The notes under the pieces: model-generated
The model's input: only the letters and a program-made list of their open reading frames with translations
Database searches by the model: none
Told to the model about the DNA's origin: nothing
Made by a program: the position numbers and the translations under genes
Source: Gnetum montanum
Taxonomy: Eukaryota > Streptophyta > Gnetopsida > Gnetales > Gnetaceae
DNA: 50,153 nt
Direction of reading: 5' to 3'
Assembly: GCA_015680685.1 (NCBI GenBank)
Contig: MNCI01002085.1
Location: 112,617-162,769 of the forward strand
Part shown: piece after piece, positions 42,828-50,153 of the stretch
Layout: every line of letters begins with the position of its first letter
Position numbering within the stretch: position 1 is the stretch's first letter

Positions 42828-43676
42828 TGATGAGTAGTGACCCCCTATGCTAAATCATATGAATCATAATTTTTCTCATACAATCTAGTCAAATTCTATG
42901 GATATGACTAGTTATGGCATCTAGATCATTAAGCATTGATCCCAAGACGTTGTCTTCCCACTTAGACTAGTGGTAGTTTTGTCACATATATTTTAGTCTA
43001 AAGTGAGACATATGATTATTAATGTTGTTGATGTTGTTTTGGACTTATGCTACTCCTAATGATAATAGAGAAATTAATTATTTAACCTAATTAACAATGG
43101 AAAGTAAATTCCAAAATAGCCTATGGGTGATGAGTGTCTGTTTCTAGCTTGTCGTACACATCCTAAACCCATATATCTACTATTGGGATTACCAAGTGCT
43201 ACACTATTGGATGAACCAAGCAATACCATTGCTAGGATTACTAAGCAAATATGTGTTTACACTCAAAACTAGTTGTGCTCATTCCATCAATTCATTAACA
43301 TGCATGGAAATGTAAATATTAACTAAGTGCATAAAATATCAATTGCATTAAAAGTAAATTAAATCTAAGTCAAATTTATATAATGAATAAGAATCAATCT
43401 CAATCTTATTGCCATTCATGGAATGTGTCCAAGTACATTGCCATGTGCATAAGATGTTGTACAATTGACTCAAATCCACACTACAAGCACTCATTGATTG
43501 TTTTCTAAGACTATGGAACACAACTGCAAGAGTCTACCTAAGGTTAGAATGAAAACTTATTTTCATCATGCCCCAAAGTGCTATATTTATAAGTAGCCAT
43601 GCATCTCATGATATTGAATATCAAATGTCACAACTTGTGCTTTGATATCGGCACCCTTGCAAAATACGATTCATTA
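42828..43676 (-). repeat. 3' LTR of copy E
   Basis: 849 bp on the minus strand, TAATGAATC (TG changed to TA) to CTCATCA, with a TATA-like TTATAAATATAG at 43581-43592. Confidence 0.85.
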
Positions 43677-43690
43677 TACCCCCACGATTG
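43677..43690 (-). other. Polypurine tract of copy E
   Basis: On the minus strand it reads AATCGTGGGGGTA before the LTR, one base different from the other copies. It fixes the copy's orientation. Confidence 0.8.
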
Positions 43691-45219
43691 AATGAAAACT
43701 TGTCCTTAAGTGATCAGAAAGAGAAACAAGTTCCTTACAAAAATATTTGAAAGGTATGAGATTATTGACTGACTTTAACTATTGACTAACTTTGAGTGCT
43801 GCATTACAAAATTTTATTGAAGTGGATGTAGAAAAAATGATAAAGTGACAAAAATACCAGATATTAAAGATTACAAAATTTGCAGAGCTCTTCAAAAAGC
43901 TACTAAAGATGATTCTTCTTGTTGCCTCTACTGATGGCAAACTTTCAACCTTAATTATCATTTTGATGCTTATTTGGTTATGCAAAATGTTCTTGAAGGA
44001 TGAACTAAAATTTCTTCTCACCATCCCATGGATCAAGCAATGATGTGATGTTTGAGCTGTTATCTTATATGTGATACTATTTTTCCATAGGCATATCCTT
44101 TATTATCCCTCTCTTGGCTTCATTTTCGTGCTTGGTAAAAGATCTTCTTCCTTAGGCATCCCTTTTAGCATCACCTATAGTCACCAAAGGATCAACATTA
44201 TTTTCGGTAAATTCTCCTTAATAATTAACCTTTTTTAGATCCCTTAGTTTGAGTTTAAGCATAAGGTGATGACAATGTACTATGCCCAAGGCAATGAGGT
44301 AACTAAATCATCAAGCTATTTACCTTATTTTAGTTAATTACTATTAGTTATTGAAATGTTAAAAAATAGGATGATAGAAAAATTTTCAAAAATTTAAAAA
44401 ATATTTCAAAGCAAACATCCCTAACCCTAATGACTAATGAGTGTAACTCCAGAAGTGCATAAGTTTTTAAACAATTGAAACCAAAGGTCTAATTCAAAAG
44501 ATGGGCAAGAAATATTAATGGATATGGAAATAGAAAAGTAGAAAGAATTAATGAAATAGATGATAAGTAGTTCAAAAATCATGCATAAATTTAGAGAAAT
44601 TATCATTGATGTTTTAGAAGATGTAAAGGTTAGTTCAAAGCCATGATCAACAAAAGTTATGCAAGTGGGTCCTCCCCAAAGTAGGCTCCTACCATAACGC
44701 CCTTGCATAACCACTTCTATAGATGTCCATGGGCACCCTAGAAGTTAAATGTAGATCATGTCTTTGTTTCAAACAACACATAATTTCCTTAGTTGTGATG
44801 TTGTACTATACTAAACAAAACCAAAAGGTGCATAATTTTATGCAGTAGTGAGGTCAATAATGGAATGAGAAGGGATTGTAAAGATAGGAATGTAAGATGC
44901 TTTATCATATTTATAATAGGTTCTTGTGTCAAATGTGATTAAAATGATCTACATACCTATTCATCCAACTTTAGACCAAGTCAATGCCACTAATAATGCC
45001 CACACATTAATGTGTTCATTCTTGCCAACCACCATGAGTCCACAAACACCTCAAAGAACAATCATCACCCTAGAACGAGAATAAGAAAAGAAGGGCCTTA
45101 GTTATAGGAGAGCCTTTAGGCATGGATACGATGCTTTTCCAACCCCATAACTAGTGCTTATAGTCCAAAATTAAACATCATGAAAAAAACTGATAGCATA
45201 ACTCCTCTAGTAGCATAAA

Positions 45220-45607
45220 GACAAGGAAGCAAATTAGATAGTCCTAGAGGTTTAGGCAATAATAGTAAATAACATTAAATGCAATAACTAAGCCATTCTA
45301 AATATTGCAAGGTTTATCACAAAGTTTGTCTTTATTTCCAAACATAAGGTGTGCTCAGGTACATAATGCTTGGGTAAATATCCTTTTACTTTATGAATCC
45401 TACTACTAGCACTTAGAAATAATTCTAACTTTGGAAGGGAAAAATTGCAAGAGTTTAGCTAAGGAACTAAAAACTAATGCAAAACCAAGTGCCCCTATCT
45501 CTTATTTATAGGCAATGAGATGTGTTTTAACATGGCATGCTTGATATTACTTTAGCATCTCCAATATCATGTATCCGATATTGAGGGTCTGATATCGAGG
45601 CTCATCA
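45220..45607 (-). repeat. Truncated 5' LTR of copy E
   Basis: It starts TGATGAGCCTCGATATCAG at 45607 on the minus strand, with a TATA box at 45501-45510 and GGAAATAAAGAC. Similarity to U5 fades at about 45220-45250, where 3' untranslated sequence takes over. Confidence 0.8.
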
Positions 45608-45611
45608 GTAT

Positions 45612-46693
45612 GATATTACTAGCCAACAATCTTTAGAGATGCACACCAATTCATACACACTTGTGATCATCATCAGAGAGATGGTAGAATGAAAGCTTGA
45701 ATGGAGGGGTCATAGCAATGGATTCAACCTCTTGAGTTATTTGATATTTGGGGCATTGACTTTATGGGTCCCATCACACCTATGTCAAATGAAAAGATGT
45801 ATATAATACTTGTGGTTGACTATTACACTAAGTGGGTAGAAGTAACAACTATCATCAATTATATATCCACTACTGCTACTCGGTTTTTATAACAAAACAT
45901 CATAAATAGGTTTGGTGTGCCTTGTGCATTAATTTCTAAAAATGGAACTCATTTCATAGGTTCCACTTTTCAAAAACTTATGTAGCACTTGGTGGCTGAG
46001 CACAAACTCATAACACCTTATCACCCTCAAGCCAATGGTTAAGCTAAAGTCACTAATTAGGAGATTACAAAAATTCTAACACACACTATTAGCAAGTATT
46101 GAAGGAACTAGAGCATCAAACTAAATGATGCGCTTTGGGCCTATTGCTCCACATGGAAGCTTCCCATAGGTTATTCTCCCTATGAGCTCATGTATGGAAA
46201 ACTACCAACATTGCCCATTCAATCTAAGCTCTACACACTTTCTACAACCTATGACGTTGACATGGATCTAAGTCTAGCACAAAAGGAAATATTAATGAAC
46301 CTTAAATTACTATATGAAAATTGATTAATGGCCTTATCATCCAACAAAGTGCATAAGGCATTCAACAAGAAATGCCATGACCTCAAAATAAGAAAAGTCA
46401 AAGGAGATACGGTTCTCTACTCAAATCTCGAACACGTACCTCAATCAACCAAGTTTCAAACATTGTGGGAAGGATATTACATTATCGAAGAGACTTTTCC
46501 ATCTAGGGCCATGATCATATATAAACTTGACAGCCTATATAGGAAGAAATTAGTCAACATCCAACAATTGAAACCTTCCCATGAGCCCAAGCTAACCAAC
46601 TCAAAAAACACCTCACAAGATGGACAACCATGCTCAATCTTTCGGATCTCCTCCTTCCAACTTAGTCATGGGGGAGATGGTCATTCATACTAG
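45612..46693 (+). pseudogene. Integrase of copy D
   Basis: The core has the first Asp (GIDFMGP), Lys for the second Asp (ISKNGTHF) and Lys for Glu (AKVTN), with TAA/TAG at expected Gln/Arg codons. The C-terminal domain is better preserved (TLWEGYYIIEETFPSRAM) and ends FQLSHGGDGHSY with a TAG at 46691-46693. Confidence 0.87.
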
Positions 46694-48628
46694 CACTTTA
46701 AGTGGCTTCTTAGTCTTTCAACCTTTTTTTTACACATTTTTGGTTTTACAACTTTTTATTTAGGTTATTAATATTTTCTCAATTTTTTTTACACTATCTT
46801 TAGTATATTTAATATTTCTTGAATATCTTTTACTTTCTTTTATATTTTCTCATGTTTTGTGTAATTTTCTACTCTTTTTGCTAATAAGGTGCAAGGTACA
46901 ATGGTAATGTGCTACTCGATGATGGTATGTATCATTTGTGATTTGATTGTTGATGTCTGGTTTCGAACTTTGAATGCCATTATTAACAACTAGGACATGG
47001 TTTCTTTTCATGTAATAGGTAGTGAGTCCACATCATCTACCCATACACACAATCTATGGTTTTCCTTGTTTTGGAAACATGTAGTCCCTTTTTCATTAAT
47101 ATAACTTTTAATAAATTTTTGACTTGTGTATTTTTCATAATTTGGAAGGATTCAAAGGTTTGGATAGGATGTGGCTTTAAAGAGATGCAGTATTCTTCAC
47201 ACTTTTCCGTTTTCCTATGTGCAGGGATGTTCTTGTAAACTTCACACCATTATGTGTCATTCCAAAATAGGAAGTCAAATAAGTCCTTGCATGGTGTGGT
47301 ACTCATCAAAAAAGAAAAAAAGATGAGGATTCAAAGCACACCCCTTGGATAAAATAAATGCAAAAATGCATGGGTCTTTGCATGGTGTGGTTTCCATTAA
47401 AAAAATAAAAAAAATGAAAATTTACCGAAATTTAAAGAACACCCCTTAGACCAAATAAAAGGGCTATAACCACTAGTTATGAGACTTCTCTTATCTCCTC
47501 TAACTAAGGCCCTTTCTCACTTCCTACTTCTTCTCCAATTTGGAATGATGGTTATTTTGTGGAACCATTCTTGTGTCTCACAGGATGGACTAGTCTTGGA
47601 ATGTCGATGCAAAGTCATTGAGAGTGGTTGGTTTTGGTCTAGACTACGGATGGATCCTATTGAGTCATTTAATAACAAACTCCATAAGGGACTTCATGTG
47701 ACCATAATTAGGAACTCCATTCCATTCTCTCTCATACATCTATGCTTTTCATGTCTCACCTAACTGGCAGTTTCATGTTTTGATTCGATGTTCTGGTTTG
47801 ATGCATCAGGATTCTCAGTTAGTTACTTATGGGTTTTTGTACTTAACTTTCCATAACTATTAATCATACATGGAGCCCATATATTCCTTGGTTTGAAGTT
47901 ATGAAAGAGCATAAAAGACCTATGCCTGCTTTGTGGAGGACCCACTTGCATATCTTTTGGTTTGGTTAAGTTCTTTAACCTTAGATATTTTTACAATTGA
48001 ATTCTTTTTATTTACGCCATCAATGTCATCCAATTGTGCACATGTTCACAATTTTTTTTAGTGAATTCTTTCTTTTCATTGTTGTGAATTTCTATACCCT
48101 CTTTTTAGTATTTCTTGTATTAAGCTTTTTCTAAATTTTATGGACCACTTCTCTTACCTAACCTATTTTTCAGTCTTACCACTAATATTATCAAGTAATC
48201 AATCTGCCACAATCACAACATAGCTAGGTATAACCACTGACAAGACAAGGTGTTCAACTGCTATGTGTTACACTTTATATACTAATCCTTGATTTTTTTG
48301 TGATTGCAATAGGAAGCATGGATTGGAAATGGGACTATCTTCACCAATGATGATGCAGCAATATCACTCACAAGAGATCGTTCATGATCATTGGATCTTT
48401 TTTACCTCTCCCTCATTCTTTTGTTGTTAAGTGGGGAGGGTTTTCTTTCTTGTTTTCATGAACACCCAATTTTATACACAATTGTAATGATGCATGCTAG
48501 GGAACTTCTGTATTTTTCTATTTTCTTTGTGTCACTTTGCATGTCAGTCAAATATTCCATACCTCCTAATGTATTTTGTAAGGGATTTATTCCTCTTCTT
48601 CTATACTCAAGGATGAGTTTTCATTCAA
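46694..48628 (+). other. 3' untranslated region of copy D
   Basis: No supported gene. The shared TTGCATGGTGTGG block is present twice (47287 and 47378), as a tandem duplication of about 91 bp. Confidence 0.6.
47283..47465 (+). repeat. 91-bp tandem duplication in copy D 3' UTR
   Basis: Two units, each with TTGCATGGTGTGGT, an A-rich run, and AAAG(C/A)ACACCCCTT followed by AAATAAA. Copies B and C have one unit. Confidence 0.75.
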
Positions 48629-48639
48629 TCATGGGGGTA
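48629..48639 (+). other. Polypurine tract of copy D
   Basis: TCATGGGGGTA, identical to copies B and C. Confidence 0.8.
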
Positions 48640-49495
48640 TGATGAATCATGTTTTACATGAACCCCAATATCAACTATCCAATATTGTGGTGGCTATGAT
48701 ATCAAGTACATGATATTGTGGCCCAAGATGTGATATTGTGGGGTATTCCTGGGCCTATAAGTATAGCCCTTGCACACACGATTCAAGGGATATTTTTTTA
48801 GTCATGTAGCGAATTTCTTGTAATTTGTTTATTTGAGAGTTAGAATAATTTTCAAGTGCCTGCAAAAGGAGTTCTAAGTGTAATTGGACCTTTATTCAAG
48901 CATTGATGTACTTGAACACACCATTGTATTGGCAATAAAGACGAGCTCTTTGATTCATCCTTGCAGTAGTTGAGACTTTCTTTCTTTATGCATTTATACA
49001 CTGTGATTTTATGTAGTTCACATTTAATGTTATTCATTTGGCAAATAATTTTGATTAATTAAGCAATTAATTAAAATACAAAAGTATGACCTTGTCAAAT
49101 ATACGTGTGACACTTAGTAGCTTAGAAACAGTTAGCGTTTGACAACCAAGTAGTGTTTACACGAAGTTCAAGATGTGTCTGAAAAGTGGAAATGATTACT
49201 TGTGTTAGGCTAGATTAGAAAATAGTTCACGTAGAATTTAATTACTCCCACTTCCATTACTATTTTATTCAATTAAATTGATAAAACATAAAATGATAAA
49301 AATCTTATGCCTTAGTCACACTTAACCATACACTTGCATTTCACAAGTGAGACTAGGAAGACAATGAACAGACAACATGAACTCACCATTTAGCTCTAGC
49401 GTACTTGGTAATTAAAGTCTATGGAGTTCGACTGAATCACACGTGAACACCTATGATTTGTTTGGTTGGGCATAGGGGTACCTCGCTGCTCATCA
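48640..49495 (+). repeat. 3' LTR of copy D
   Basis: 856 bp, TGATGAATC to CTCATCA. U3 carries about five CAATATTG/GATATTGTG motifs before the TATA-like CTATAAGTATA near 48755. Confidence 0.9.
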
Positions 49496-49619
49496 ACATG
49501 GGACCACATTATAATCCATGAATGGACAATGTAAGTATACTAGTGATTAATAGTTGGCTCGTGATTATTGTCTTCTCATGTTGAGTTAGCAAAGCACAAG
49601 TATTATAGTTTACCTCTTA

Positions 49620-50153
49620 GTGAGGTATATGATATTATGATGTTGTGGGCCCAAATTAATCCTAAGTGCTTCCATAATGAAAATGAGAATAAAATCTAAA
49701 TCTAGGTGATAATAGAAATGTAGATTTATCTTAACCTATGGTGATAAGCATCTATTCTTCTTTTGTCGTACATGCCTTAGGCTCATGTAACCATTACTGG
49801 GATTACCATGTGAATTCACTACTAAGCGAATCAAGTGAAGTCACTACTAGGTTACCAAGCAATTATACTTAATGCTCGAAACTCATCGTACTTATTCTAC
49901 CTTACTAATGGACATTGAAAAAGTAAAGTACTTAAAAAATGTAAAGAACTTAATCAAAGTAAACATATTTAAAAATAAAAGTAAACTAAGTGAGATGCTA
50001 CAATGGTATGAAATAATTTTGATCTTTATTGTTGATCATAAATTGTGTCCAAGTACATTCCACTCAAATAAAGACTTTGTACAAATGTTAGTTACTACAC
50101 TATGGCATTCACTTCTAACTCTAACTCTAAATTTAACTCATGAAAAGAAATTG
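49620..50153 (-). repeat. Partial minus-strand LTR at window edge
   Basis: The reverse complement resembles the U5 half of this LTR family (GCTTGGTAACCTAGTAGTGAC..., GGTAATCCCAG..., then a T-rich AATAAAGATC block). The left boundary is not clear, since no CTCATCA end was found, and the right end leaves the window. Confidence 0.65.

Larger units (their letters stand above)
42828..45607 (-). mobile_element. Copy E: minus-strand internal-deletion derivative
   Basis: On the minus strand the order is U3-R-partial U5 (45607 down to about 45220), then 3' untranslated sequence, the polypurine tract and a full LTR (43676-42828). Primer binding site, gag and pol are all missing. The 3' untranslated region is recognised by blocks shared with B and D (ACTATAAGCACTAGTTATGG, and GGGGAGGACCCACTTGCATA near 44670). 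The outer flanks (CTTAA and GTATG) do not form a target repeat. Confidence 0.8.
45608..49495 (+). mobile_element. Copy D: integrase to 3' LTR fragment
   Basis: It starts directly at copy E's edge, within the integrase zinc domain (ATATTACTAGCCAACAATC, as in copy C). It keeps the rest of integrase, the 3' untranslated region, polypurine tract and LTR. The upstream part is not found left of E, so E did not simply insert into D. Confidence 0.85.

Noticed and set aside
1-50153. tRNA, rRNA or other structured RNA genes
   Set aside because: None recognised by eye on either strand. A covariance-model scan would be decisive but could not be run.

Overview
The window is plant nuclear DNA made almost entirely of LTR retrotransposons in various states of decay. 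I see no intact host gene. Long nested Ty3/gypsy elements, long LTRs, and gag-pol reading frames broken mainly by TAG codons at glutamine or tryptophan positions suggest a large-genome seed plant; a gymnosperm is plausible, but the species cannot be read from the sequence. One ambiguous base (N) lies at 7323.

Region 1 (842-17540) is one 16.7 kb element on the minus strand. It has 1.2 kb LTRs (847-2035 and 16367-17535), 5-bp target repeats TGACT/TGACC, a TGGCGC-type primer binding site and a purine-rich polypurine tract. It encodes gag, a retropepsin, reverse transcriptase/RNase H, a second (archaeal-type) RNase H and an integrase. The second RNase H places it in the Tat/Ogre lineage. Its unusual part is a block of about 4.7 kb between protease and reverse transcriptase (about 6.9-11.65 kb). 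On the opposite (plus) strand this block carries a multi-exon gene whose six downstream exons join in frame through five short GT-AG introns. Degenerate AGTTTA-type tandem arrays flank the block and recur in the element's 3' untranslated region. A 10-bp palindrome, GCGTATACGC, clusters in the LTR U3, in the leader and directly upstream of the antisense gene.

Region 2 (17.5-18.86 kb) is unassigned sequence with a short LINE-like remnant (zinc-binding tail of a non-LTR reverse transcriptase) on the minus strand.

Region 3 (18.86-49.5 kb) is a pile of related Ty3/gypsy copies from a second family with LTRs of about 0.8-0.9 kb. Copy A (5' LTR, gag, protease, start of RT) is split by a complete nested copy B (23209-32847, both LTRs, near-matching 5-bp target repeat). 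After the remaining bit of A's RT comes a decayed open frame of about 610 codons rich in coiled coil (33109-34951), of unknown function. Then follow copy C, which is truncated on its 5' side but has a 3' LTR, and copy E, a minus-strand deletion derivative in which the 5' LTR runs straight into the 3' untranslated region. Last are copy D, from integrase to 3' LTR, and a partial minus-strand LTR running off the window. All these copies are dead: catalytic residues, the RT active-site segment (B) or the capsid domain (C) are missing.

The most interesting candidate is the antisense, intron-bearing gene lodged inside the Tat-like element. Because it lies antisense to the genomic RNA, its introns would not be spliced out before reverse transcription, so the element could carry an intact spliced gene as cargo.
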